A stretch of 64,000 bases of DNA from Leptothrix sp. (in: b-proteobacteria) (lineage in GTDB: Bacteria; Pseudomonadota; Gammaproteobacteria; Burkholderiales; Burkholderiaceae_C). The stretch is from NCBI GenBank assembly GCA_013822685.1, contig PNKV01000003.1, positions 1-64,000 of the forward strand. The letters are read 5' to 3'. A program made the position numbers and the translations under genes. Below the pieces are notes generated by a model. It was given only the letters and a program-made list of their open reading frames with translations. It did no database searches and was not told where the DNA came from. This document shows positions 16,722 through 24,456 of this stretch, piece by piece; position 1 is the stretch's first letter, and each line of letters opens with the position of its first letter.

Positions 16722-18635
16722 ATGTCCCTTGCCAAGCCCTTGCGCGTGCTCTCTGTCATCCCGCCGATGACGCAACTGAACACGCCTTACCCCTCGACCG
16801 CCTACCTGACGGGCTTCCTGCGTTCACGCGGGGTCGATGCCGTGCAAGAGGACCTGGCGCTGGCGCTGGTGCTGGCCTTGTTCTCACGCGAAGGGCTGCC
16901 GGCCATCCACGCTCGTGTGCAAGCCGTGCCCGAGGCCAAGCGCACCAAGGCCCTGCGCTCTTTTGACGCGCAGTACGAGCGCTACCTGGCCACCATGGTC
17001 CCCACCATTGCTTTTCTGCAAGGGCGCGACGCCACGCTGGCCCACCGCATCAACACCCGCCAGTTCCTGCCCGAGGGGCCACGCTTTGCCTCGCTGGAGG
17101 TGTACGTCGATGACGAGGGCGGCGACCCACTGGCCTGGGCCTTTGGCGCCCTGGGCTTGCAGGACCGCGCGCGCCACCTCGCCACCTTGTATTTGAACGA
17201 CCTGGCCGACGTGCTGCGCGACGCCGTCGATCCGCGCTTCGAGTTCGTGCGCTACGCCGAGTCGCTGGCCCAAAGCCAGTCCACCTTCGAGCCCTTGCAC
17301 CAGGCCTTGCAAGCGCCGCTCAACCTGGTCGACACCACCTTGCAGCGACTGACCCTTGCCGCCATCGAGCGCCATGAGCCTGATGTGGTGCTGCTGTCCG
17401 TGCCCTTCCCTGGGGCGGTGTACGCGGCCTTTCGCATGGCCCAGACCATCAAGGCCGCGCGCCCCGGCATCAAGCTGGCATTGGGCGGCGGCTTCGCCAA
17501 CACCGAGCTGCGCGAGTTGAGCGAACCCCGCGTGTTCGACTATGTCGACTTCGTCACCCTGGATGCCGGTGAGCGCCCCCTGCTGGCCTTGCTGGATCAC
17601 GTGCAAGGCCAGCGTTCAGCCCAGCGCCTCTCACGCACCTTTGTTCGTGACGCCGAGAGTGGCCAGGTGCGCTACATGAACATGGCCGAGCCCGACGTGC
17701 CCTTCGCCGAAGTGGGCACGCCCACCTGGGACGGCCTGCCGCTGGACCGCTACCTGTCCTTGCTGGACATGCTCAACCCCATGAACCGCCTGTGGTCCGA
17801 TGGCCGCTGGAACAAGCTTACGATTGCGCATGGCTGCTACTGGAAGAAGTGCAGCTTCTGCGATGTCAGCCTCGACTACATCTCGCGCTACGAGACCACC
17901 ACGGCCGAGATGTTGGTCGACCGCATCGAAGCCATCATCCAGGAAACAGGCCAGACCGGTTTCCATTTCGTGGACGAGGCCGCCCCGCCCAAAATGCTCA
18001 AGGCGCTTGCGCACGAGCTGATCAAGCGCAAGCTGTCGATCTCGTGGTGGGGCAACATCCGTTTTGAAAAATCCTTCAGCCCCGAACTGTGCCAGTTGCT
18101 GGCCGACAGCGGTTGCATCGCGATCTCGGGCGGCCTGGAAGTGGCCTCCGACCGCCTGCTGACGCTGATGAAAAAAGGCGTGTCGGTGGAGCAGGTAGCG
18201 CGGGTCACGCAAGGCTTCACCGATGCCGGCATCCTGGTCCACGCCTACCTGATGTATGGCTTCCCCACGCAAACCGTGCAGGACACGGTCGACGCGCTGG
18301 AATACGTGCGCCAGCTCTTCGCCAACGGCTGCATCCAGTCGGGCTTCTTCCACCGCTTTGCGTGCACCGTGCACTCCCCGGTGGGGCAGAACCCGCAAGA
18401 GTACGGCGTCAAGCTGCAGGCCCTGCCGCCCACCACCTTCGCCAAGAACGACATCGCCTTCATCGATCCCACGGGCGTTGACCACGATGTCCTGGGCGTG
18501 GGCCTGAAGAAGGCGATCTACAACTTCATGCACGGCATTGGCCTGGAAGAAGACGTGCGCACCTGGTTCAAGGGCAAGGTGCCGCGCACCACGGTGTCGC
18601 CTCACCGCATTGAGCGGGCCTTGGCGGCCAACTAA
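16722..18635 (+). CDS. B12-binding-type radical SAM protein (637 aa)
   Basis: The N-terminal half (to about 300) resembles the cobalamin-binding Rossmann domain of class B radical SAM enzymes (PDVVLLSVPFPGAVYAAFRM at 220-239, ALGGGFANTEL at 253-263), but I see no DxHxxG cobalamin-ligand motif. The radical SAM domain begins at about 365 with HGCYWKKCSFCD: Cys372, Cys377 and Cys380, a CX4CX2C spacing instead of the usual CX3CX2C. Other SAM-domain blocks are FHFVDEAAPPKML and AISGGLEVASDRLL. The product and substrate are unknown. It starts 48 bp after prpR in the same direction, so it may be read from the prpR transcript, but a metabolic link is not shown. It converges on the CitE-like gene, overlapping it by four bases. 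Confidence 0.88.
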   Translation: MSLAKPLRVLSVIPPMTQLNTPYPSTAYLTGFLRSRGVDAVQEDLALALVLALFSREGLPAIHARVQAVPEAKRTKALRSFDAQYERYLATMVPTIAFLQGRDATLAHRINTRQFLPEGPRFASLEVYVDDEGGDPLAWAFGALGLQDRARHLATLYLNDLADVLRDAVDPRFEFVRYAESLAQSQSTFEPLHQALQAPLNLVDTTLQRLTLAAIERHEPDVVLLSVPFPGAVYAAFRMAQTIKAARPGIKLALGGGFANTELRELSEPRVFDYVDFVTLDAGERPLLALLDHVQGQRSAQRLSRTFVRDAESGQVRYMNMAEPDVPFAEVGTPTWDGLPLDRYLSLLDMLNPMNRLWSDGRWNKLTIAHGCYWKKCSFCDVSLDYISRYETTTAEMLVDRIEAIIQETGQTGFHFVDEAAPPKMLKALAHELIKRKLSISWWGNIRFEKSFSPELCQLLADSGCIAISGGLEVASDRLLTLMKKGVSVEQVARVTQGFTDAGILVHAYLMYGFPTQTVQDTVDALEYVRQLFANGCIQSGFFHRFACTVHSPVGQNPQEYGVKLQALPPTTFAKNDIAFIDPTGVDHDVLGVGLKKAIYNFMHGIGLEEDVRTWFKGKVPRTTVSPHRIERALAAN

Positions 18636-19648
18636 CCGAAAAACGCCGCCTCAATCTCTGCAGGCAGCGGCTGCCCTGTCAGCCAAGCCCTTTCCAGCAC
18701 ATGCCAATAGTGGCGGTAACTGGCCCGGTCATGCAAAACGTGGCGGTATGAGGTGGGCGCCCAATGCGCTTGCTGCGCGGCGGTCAGGATGGCCACCGCG
18801 TCATCCACCTCGGCGGCCACCGGTGCGAACGCATCCACGATCACCGGGATCTGGTCCGGGTGAATGCTCCACATGCGCGTGTAGCCCAACTCGCGTGAGG
18901 CGCGTTCGGCGGCCACGCCCAAGGCCCGCGTGTCCTTGAACTCGGTGACCACGCAATGCGATGGCGTGATGCGTGCGGCATGGCAGGCCGCCGCGATCTC
19001 CAGTTTGGCGCGCAACACCAATGGGTGGTGGAACTGGCCCTGCGCACTCATGGCCGAGGCCGGGATCGCCCCCCGGTGCTCCGACACGAAATCCATCAGC
19101 CCGAAGGACAGCGATTCAACGCCTGGCAAGGCGGCGATGCCGGCCACCTCTTGCAGTGCCTGGTGCGTCTCGATCAAAACATGCACGGGCACGATGTGGC
19201 CAACGCCATGCCTCACCCGCGCGGCCTTGATGGCCTCGACCGCCCGTTTCGCCTCTTCTTCGCTGTCCACCTTAGGCACCATCAAATAGGCCAAGCGGTG
19301 GCCCGCCTGCTGGATCAGCGTCTCGATGTCGTCCTCAAAACGCGGGTGGCTGGGGGCATGAACCCGAGCACCCACGCGGCCGCAAGCATTGGCCGGGCTG
19401 TTGAGCAGCTCGGCCACCAGCAGCGCCTGTTCGTGCTCACCGCCCACCGGCGCGCCGTCCTCCAGGTCCAGCGTCACGTCGAACACCGCCCGGCCATCGG
19501 TTTGGGCGGCCATCTCGGCTTGCAGCGCCAGGCTTTTGCGCATGCGCGCTTCAACGCCCGCATAGTGGTCACACACCGGCAGGTTCGGCGATCGTTGTTC
19601 TGCGCCAAACAGGGCCAGGCGGGGGTGGATGGTGCTGAGTGTTGACAA
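18632..19648 (-). CDS. CitE-like / HpcH-HpaI family CoA-ester lyase or aldolase (338 aa)
   Basis: Conserved family blocks are VTLDLEDGAPVGGEHEQ (active-site acidic region), LAYLMVPKVDSEEEAKRAVE, VHVLIETHQALQEVAGIAAL and LSFGLMDFVSEHRGA. These match the CitE/malyl-CoA lyase-like TIM-barrel superfamily, which acts on 3-hydroxy-acyl-CoA substrates with Mg. The best start is TTG 19648 (STLSTIHPRLALFGAEQ), preceded on the coding strand by GAGG at good spacing. The frame extends upstream to 19837 but that part is low-complexity and unlike the family. It stands alone on the minus strand near TCA and methylcitrate genes. The exact substrate cannot be read from the sequence. Confidence 0.85.
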   Translation of the reverse strand: MSTLSTIHPRLALFGAEQRSPNLPVCDHYAGVEARMRKSLALQAEMAAQTDGRAVFDVTLDLEDGAPVGGEHEQALLVAELLNSPANACGRVGARVHAPSHPRFEDDIETLIQQAGHRLAYLMVPKVDSEEEAKRAVEAIKAARVRHGVGHIVPVHVLIETHQALQEVAGIAALPGVESLSFGLMDFVSEHRGAIPASAMSAQGQFHHPLVLRAKLEIAAACHAARITPSHCVVTEFKDTRALGVAAERASRELGYTRMWSIHPDQIPVIVDAFAPVAAEVDDAVAILTAAQQAHWAPTSYRHVLHDRASYRHYWHVLERAWLTGQPLPAEIEAAFFG

Positions 19649-19940
19649 GGCGGCATCCTCTCTGTGTTGATCAAGGCCAGCACGCGCAGGCCCGTGGTCA
19701 TTGTCCTCTTGTCGCGCTGAGCCTTCAACTGGCAACCTTGAGGCGCGTTGACCCGTCAGAGGGGCCAGGGTGTTGCCTGGGGTGTTGCAATAGCACCATC
19801 GTTCACCCGTTGTTCGAGGGATACCCTCGCTTGCCACCGCGTTAAGTTAGGGCCTAGCCTTGAGGCGGCGGGGCACTTGCCGTGCCCGCCTGCAGGACCG
19901 CCCACGCTCCCGGTTTGCGAGCGTCATCAAGGTGCACCGC
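19649..19940. other. Intergenic region between divergent lyase and chemoreceptor genes
   Basis: 292 bp with no ORF that looks coding. It must hold both divergent promoters. I saw no flagellar sigma-28 promoter sequence and no strong palindrome. Confidence 0.5.
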
Positions 19941-21485
19941 ATGTTGAACCTTCATCAACTCAAACTGGGCCAGCGCCTGGGTTTGGGTTTCGGATTGCTG
20001 TTGCTGCTGGTGGCTTTGATCACCGCCGTAGGCTGGTTTCGCCTGGCCCAGACGATCCGCGACATTGACCAAGGCACAGGCGCGCAAGCGCGTGCCACGG
20101 CGGCGCTCAGGTGGGAAAGCCTCACCTTGCTCAATGTCAACCGCACATTGGCCATTGCCGAATCCGGTGGCCACAAGGACTTGAAAGAGCATTTCGCGCC
20201 CCTGATCAAGGGCACGTCCGCCGAAATCAGCGCGATCCAGAAAAACCTTGAGGCCCAGGCCGAGACGGCCGAGGTCAAAGCCCAATTCGTGGACATCGCG
20301 GCCAAGCGCAAGGCCTATGTCTCGGCCCGTGATTCGATCTTTGCCTTCCTGGAGATGGACGACCCCGGCGCCAAGGATGCTTTGAAGAGCGAGCTGCTGC
20401 CAGCCGCCACCCGTTACATCACCGCCATCAATGGCTACCAGGCCGTGCAACGCAAAATCGCCGATGAGCAGTCAGCCTTGACGCACAATCGCGTGGCCAG
20501 GGCCCAGCACTTGCTGCTCGCGCTGGCAGCTGTCAGCCTGGTGATCGGCGTGGCCTGTGCCTGGGTCATGACCCGCTCGGTGACGGGGCCCTTGAAGCAC
20601 GTGGTCGCGGCCACCCAGGTCATCGCGAGCGGCGATCTGTCTCAAAGGGTGGACATGGATGGGCGCGATGAATTGTCCGAGTTGTGTCACAGCCTGGAGC
20701 ACATGCAGCAGTCCTTGCGGGGCATCGTGGGCGAAGTGCGTCAATCCACCGATTCCATCCAGACTGCCAGCCAGGAAGTGGCGGTGGGCAGCCAAGATTT
20801 GTCCAGCCGAACCGAGCAAGCCGCGGCCAGCCTGGAAGAAACCGCCTCCACGATGGAGCAGATCTCCGGAACCATCCGCCACACGGCCGATGCCGCCCGC
20901 ACCGCCAACCAACTCGCGGCAGGGGCGGCGCAAGCGGCCACCGCGGGCGGCAAAGTGGTGTCGCAAGTGGTGGCCACCATGGACGACATCACCCAAAGCT
21001 CCAAGCGCATCGTGGACATCATCAGCGTCATCGATGGCATCGCTTTTCAGACCAACATCCTGGCCTTGAACGCCGCCGTCGAGGCTGCCCGCGCGGGCGA
21101 GCAGGGGCGCGGTTTTGCCGTGGTGGCGGGCGAGGTGAGGGCGCTGGCTCAGCGCGCAGCGAGTGCGGCTGGTGAAATCAAAGCGCTGATCGGCGCGTCC
21201 AGCGAGCGCGTCGAGGCGGGCGCGGCCCTGGTGAGCGAGGCGGGCAACTCCATGGCCGCCATCGTCGACTCGGTGCAGCGGGTGGCCGACATCATTGGCG
21301 AAATCACCTCAGCGTCCACTGAGCAATCCGAAGGCATCAGCCAGGTCAACACGGCGGTTTCTCAGCTCGACAGCATGACGCAGCAAAACGCCGCCCTGGT
21401 CGAGGAATCCGCCGCGGCGGCCGAAAGCCTGAAAGAGCAGGCGGCCAAACTGGCTTCGGTGGTCTCGGTGTTCCGCCTGCCCTGA
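19941..21485 (+). CDS. Methyl-accepting chemotaxis protein (514 aa)
   Basis: Inner-membrane chemoreceptor. TM1 is about residues 12-33, followed by a roughly 155-residue four-helix-type periplasmic sensor domain, TM2 about 190-212, HAMP about 213-265, and a cytoplasmic signalling coiled coil. The highly conserved hairpin tip is present (IISVIDGIAFQTNILALNAA, VEAARAGEQGRGFAVVAGEV). There is no C-terminal NWETF-type tether for CheR/CheB. The start is ATG 19941 (MLNLHQLKLGQRLGLGFGLL) with AAGGTG upstream; the 27 codons before it are not family-like. The ligand is unknown. It ends at a strong bidirectional terminator shared with mdh. Confidence 0.95.
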   Translation: MLNLHQLKLGQRLGLGFGLLLLLVALITAVGWFRLAQTIRDIDQGTGAQARATAALRWESLTLLNVNRTLAIAESGGHKDLKEHFAPLIKGTSAEISAIQKNLEAQAETAEVKAQFVDIAAKRKAYVSARDSIFAFLEMDDPGAKDALKSELLPAATRYITAINGYQAVQRKIADEQSALTHNRVARAQHLLLALAAVSLVIGVACAWVMTRSVTGPLKHVVAATQVIASGDLSQRVDMDGRDELSELCHSLEHMQQSLRGIVGEVRQSTDSIQTASQEVAVGSQDLSSRTEQAAASLEETASTMEQISGTIRHTADAARTANQLAAGAAQAATAGGKVVSQVVATMDDITQSSKRIVDIISVIDGIAFQTNILALNAAVEAARAGEQGRGFAVVAGEVRALAQRAASAAGEIKALIGASSERVEAGAALVSEAGNSMAAIVDSVQRVADIIGEITSASTEQSEGISQVNTAVSQLDSMTQQNAALVEESAAAAESLKEQAAKLASVVSVFRLP

Positions 21486-21502
21486 TTGGGCAGTTTGAAA
21501 GT

Positions 21503-21541
21503 AAAAAAAGCCGGCAGGCCCGAAGGTCGCCGGCTTTTTGT
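21503..21541. terminator. Bidirectional terminator between the chemoreceptor gene and mdh
   Basis: AAAAAGCCGGC (21505-21515) pairs perfectly with GCCGGCTTTTT (21529-21539) across a 13-base loop. A/T tracts on both sides let it act in both directions. Confidence 0.92.
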
Positions 21542-21569
21542 TGTCAGCTGAGTTGTCAGCTGAAACGGA

Positions 21570-22556
21570 TCACAGCAGGTGCTTGACGCCGTCTTGCTCG
21601 CCTTGCAGCTCAGCCAGGGTCTTGTTGATGCATTCTTGCGAGAAAGCATCGATCGGCAGGCCTTCGACCATCTTGTATTCGCCGCCTTCGCAGGTAACGG
21701 GGTAGCCGAACATGATGTCCTTGGGGATGCCATATTCACCCTTGGAAGGGATGCCCATGGTGACCCACTTGCCATTGGTACCCAGGGCCCAGTCGCGCAT
21801 GTGGTCGATGGCGGCGTTGGCGGCAGAAGCAGCCGACGACACGCCACGGGCGGCGATGATCGCGGCACCACGCTTGCCCACGGTGGGCAGGAACACATCA
21901 CGGTTCCACACGTCGTCGTTGATCATGTCCTTGACCGATTGGCCATCGATCGTGGCGAAACGGTAGTCGGCGTACATGGTGGGCGAGTGGTTGCCCCACA
22001 CGGCCAGCTTCTCGATCGACGCGACGGGCTTGCCCGTCTTGGCGGCCAGTTGCGAAGCAGCGCGGTTGTGGTCCAGGCGCAGCATGGCGGTGAAGTTCTT
22101 GGCCGGCAGGTCAGGGGCCGACTTCATGGCGATGTAGGCATTGGTGTTGGCGGGGTTGCCGACCACCAGCACGCGCACGTTGCGCGAAGCCACGGCGTTC
22201 AGAGCCTTGCCTTGGGCCGTGAAGATCTGGGCGTTGGCGGCCAGCAGGTCGGCGCGTTCCATGCCAGGGCCGCGGGGGCGTGCGCCCACCAGCAGGGCGT
22301 AGTCGGTGTCCTTGAAGGCTTGCAGCGGATCGCTGTGGGCTTCGATGCCGGCCAGCAGGGGGAAAGCGCAGTCTTCCAGCTCCATGATCACGCCCTTCAG
22401 CGCGTTCTGGGCCTTCTCGTCGGGGATCTCCAGCAGTTGCAGGATCACGGGTTGATCTTTGCCCAGCATTTCGCCAGAGGCGATGCGGAACAGCAGGGCG
22501 TAGCCGATTTGACCAGCGGCGCCGGTGACGGCAACGCGAACGGGTGATTTGCTCAT
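21570..22556 (-). CDS. mdh: Malate dehydrogenase (328 aa)
   Basis: NAD-dependent malate/oxaloacetate interconversion in the TCA cycle. N-terminal nucleotide-binding motif [20 protein letters not shown], substrate Arg region [18 protein letters not shown] site [11 protein letters not shown], and catalytic His in [11 protein letters not shown]. The long form of about 328 residues is common in beta-proteobacteria. The start is ATG 22556, with GGAG six bases upstream; a TTG two codons earlier is less likely. A sigma-70-like promoter (TTGACG-17-TAGACT) and a palindromic operator lie upstream. Confidence 0.97.
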   Translation of the reverse strand: MSKSPVRVAVTGAAGQIGYALLFRIASGEMLGKDQPVILQLLEIPDEKAQNALKGVIMELEDCAFPLLAGIEAHSDPLQAFKDTDYALLVGARPRGPGMERADLLAANAQIFTAQGKALNAVASRNVRVLVVGNPANTNAYIAMKSAPDLPAKNFTAMLRLDHNRAASQLAAKTGKPVASIEKLAVWGNHSPTMYADYRFATIDGQSVKDMINDDVWNRDVFLPTVGKRGAAIIAARGVSSAASAANAAIDHMRDWALGTNGKWVTMGIPSKGEYGIPKDIMFGYPVTCEGGEYKMVEGLPIDAFSQECINKTLAELQGEQDGVKHLL

Positions 22557-22622
22557 GTGCAACTCCGAAAGAATAGGGGAGAGGGGTAGGGTAGTAACAA
22601 CCCCCGAGTGTAGCGCGTGCGC

Positions 22623-22651
22623 AGTCTAGAGGCAGTGTTGTGAATCGTCAA
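22623..22651 (-). promoter_or_regulatory. Sigma-70-type promoter of mdh
   Basis: On the minus strand TTGACG (22651-22646) and TAGACT (22628-22623) are separated by 17 bp. They are placed about 70 bp before the mdh ATG, with the GntR-type palindrome just upstream of the -35 box. Confidence 0.65.
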
Positions 22652-22658
22652 TGCTCTT

Positions 22659-22676
22659 ATGTCTTATATAAGACAT
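22659..22676. promoter_or_regulatory. Perfect 18-bp palindrome, likely GntR-family operator
   Basis: ATGTCTTATATAAGACAT is its own reverse complement. It lies between divergent mdh and gntR, beside the mdh -35 box and overlapping the region expected for the gntR -35 (TAAAAT at 22696-22701 could be its -10). GntR/HutC dimers bind such AT-centred palindromes. It is the natural candidate for autoregulation and for control of mdh and sdh. Confidence 0.8.
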
Positions 22677-22721
22677 CTTTCATCAGAGGATGGACTAAAA
22701 TGGGGGCTTGTGGTGCAATCA

Positions 22722-23549
22722 ATGCCCGTGAAAACCCAAGCTGCTGTGGCCCCTTCCTTGCCGTCCTCTGGTGCCCCTGTCGAGTCGACCCCTGCGGTCG
22801 CGGGCGAGGCGTCGGCGCCTGGTGCCGCATCGCCGTCTTTCAGTCCGCTTTACCAGCAGATCAAGTCGCTCATCTTGCGCAGCCTGCAAGCCGGCGAATG
22901 GCGGCCCGGCGAGGCCATTCCCAGCGAGATTGAGCTGGCGGCCCGCTTCAAGGTCAGCCAGGGCACCGTGCGCAAGGCGGTTGACGAGCTCGCTTCCGAA
23001 AACCTCTTGCTGCGCCGCCAGGGCAAGGGCACCTATGTGGCCACCCACGCCGAAGAGCGCGTCCAATACCGTTTTTTGCGCCTCACCCCTGATCAGCCCG
23101 AGCAAGCCGGCCCGGTTCTGCGCGAATTCCTCGACTGCCGCCGCCTGCGCGCCCCCGCCGACGTTGCCCGCCTGCTGCAACTCAAGGCCGGCGACATGGT
23201 CGTTGAAGTGCGCCGCGTCATGCACTTTGCTGGCAAACCGGTGGTGCTGGATGACATCTGGCTGCCGGGTCACCTGTTCAAGGGCCTGACGGCCGAGCGC
23301 CTGAGCGACTACAAAGGCCCGATGTACGGCTTGTTTGAGACCGAGTTCGGTGTGCGCATGATCCGCGCCGAAGAGAAAATCCGGGCCGTGGCCGCTGGCG
23401 AAATCGAGGCATCGCTGCTCAAGATCGCCGTGGGCGCACCGCTGTTGAGCGTCGAGCGCCTCTCCCATACCTATGACGACCAACCCGTGGAGCTGCGCCG
23501 CGGCCTGTACATGACCGAGTTTCACCACTATCGGAACGAATTGAATTAA
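22722..23549 (+). CDS. GntR/HutC-family transcriptional regulator of the TCA cluster (275 aa)
   Basis: A Pro/Ala-rich N-terminal leader of about 40 residues is followed by a winged-helix GntR domain (SPLYQQIKSLILRSLQAGEW, then [20 protein letters not shown]) and a UTRA ligand-binding domain at the C-terminus (LRRGLYMTEFHHYRNE). I chose ATG 22722; the longer frame from 22659 would begin inside the operator palindrome. The gene sits between mdh and sdhC, so a role in regulating TCA-cycle genes is inferred from position. The effector is unknown; UTRA domains bind small metabolites such as organic acids or sugars. Confidence 0.9.
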   Translation: MPVKTQAAVAPSLPSSGAPVESTPAVAGEASAPGAASPSFSPLYQQIKSLILRSLQAGEWRPGEAIPSEIELAARFKVSQGTVRKAVDELASENLLLRRQGKGTYVATHAEERVQYRFLRLTPDQPEQAGPVLREFLDCRRLRAPADVARLLQLKAGDMVVEVRRVMHFAGKPVVLDDIWLPGHLFKGLTAERLSDYKGPMYGLFETEFGVRMIRAEEKIRAVAAGEIEASLLKIAVGAPLLSVERLSHTYDDQPVELRRGLYMTEFHHYRNELN

Positions 23550-23631
23550 CCCCGTCGATGAACAAGGGATTGCCCTTAAAATCGCGGATTCTTTGACTGT
23601 TTTTTGACGCAAGGCAGGAGCCTTCAGAAAA

Positions 23632-24066
23632 ATGGCTGACAACACAAAACCCACCCGCCCTGTTTTCACGAACATCCACATCACCGACATCGTCAGCTAC
23701 AAGCTGCCGCCGGCCGGGATCGTCTCGATCCTGCACCGCATCAGCGGCGTGGTGATGTTCCTGTTGCTGCCTTTCGTCGTCTGGATGTTCGACACCAGCC
23801 TGACCTCGGAGATCTCCTATGACGAGTTCAAATCCGTGTTCACGGCCGGCGCAGGCATCCTGCCGGCCATCCTGGTCAATGTCATCACCTGGGGCCTGAT
23901 CTGGGCCTACCTGCACCACTTCATTGCTGGCGTGCGCCATCTCTTGATGGACACCAACCACCATCTGGTCGAGAAAAAGAAGGGCCACTCGTCGGCCATC
24001 GCCACGCTGGTCTTGAGCGTGGGCTTGACCCTGATCCTGGGCGCCAAGCTGTTCGGCTTCTTCTGA
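23632..24066 (+). CDS. sdhC: Succinate dehydrogenase cytochrome b556 subunit (144 aa)
   Basis: Membrane anchor and heme b/quinone site of complex II. The N-terminal motif RPVFTNIHITDIVSYKLPPA followed by SILHRISGV is typical of beta-proteobacterial SdhC; His in SILHRISG and the later HHFIAGVRHLLMD carry the expected heme ligand. Three transmembrane helices at about 40-58, 80-105 and 120-142. AGGAG precedes the ATG. First gene of sdhCDAB, 82 bp after gntR. Confidence 0.95.
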   Translation: MADNTKPTRPVFTNIHITDIVSYKLPPAGIVSILHRISGVVMFLLLPFVVWMFDTSLTSEISYDEFKSVFTAGAGILPAILVNVITWGLIWAYLHHFIAGVRHLLMDTNHHLVEKKKGHSSAIATLVLSVGLTLILGAKLFGFF

Positions 24067-24090
24067 TCTTGACCGCGGAAACTCAAAACC

Positions 24091-24453
24091 ATGTCTAAAA
24101 ACTACGGTACCAAGCGCGTCGTCGTCGGCGCGCATTACGGCTTGCGCGACTGGCTGGCGCAACGCGTCACGGCCGTCCTGATGGCCTTGTTCACGGTGGC
24201 ACTGCTGGTGCAAGTCATCTTTGGCGATCCCATCGGCTACGAAAAATGGGCGGGCATCTTCTCGCACCAGTGGATGAAGTTCCTGACCTTCGTGGTCATC
24301 CTGTCCCTGGCGTACCACGCCTGGGTCGGCATGCGCGACATCTGGATGGACTACATCAAACCCGTGGGCATCCGACTTGGCCTGCAAGTGTTCACCATCG
24401 TCTGGCTCATGGGCTGCGCTGGTTGGGCCATTCAAGTGCTGTGGAGACTGTAA
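24091..24453 (+). CDS. sdhD: Succinate dehydrogenase hydrophobic anchor subunit (120 aa)
   Basis: Second membrane anchor of complex II. Motifs RVVVGAHYGLRDWLAQRVTA and LSLAYHAWVGMRDIWMDYIK are characteristic, with His in YHAW as the likely heme ligand. Three hydrophobic helices. Starts 24 bp after sdhC and ends three bases before the sdhA ATG, so all are co-transcribed. Confidence 0.94.
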   Translation: MSKNYGTKRVVVGAHYGLRDWLAQRVTAVLMALFTVALLVQVIFGDPIGYEKWAGIFSHQWMKFLTFVVILSLAYHAWVGMRDIWMDYIKPVGIRLGLQVFTIVWLMGCAGWAIQVLWRL

Positions 24454-24456
24454 ACA

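Noticed and set aside
22659-22661. ATG at 22659 as start of the GntR gene
   Set aside because: It falls inside the perfect palindrome that is the likely operator; the following 21 codons are not family-like.
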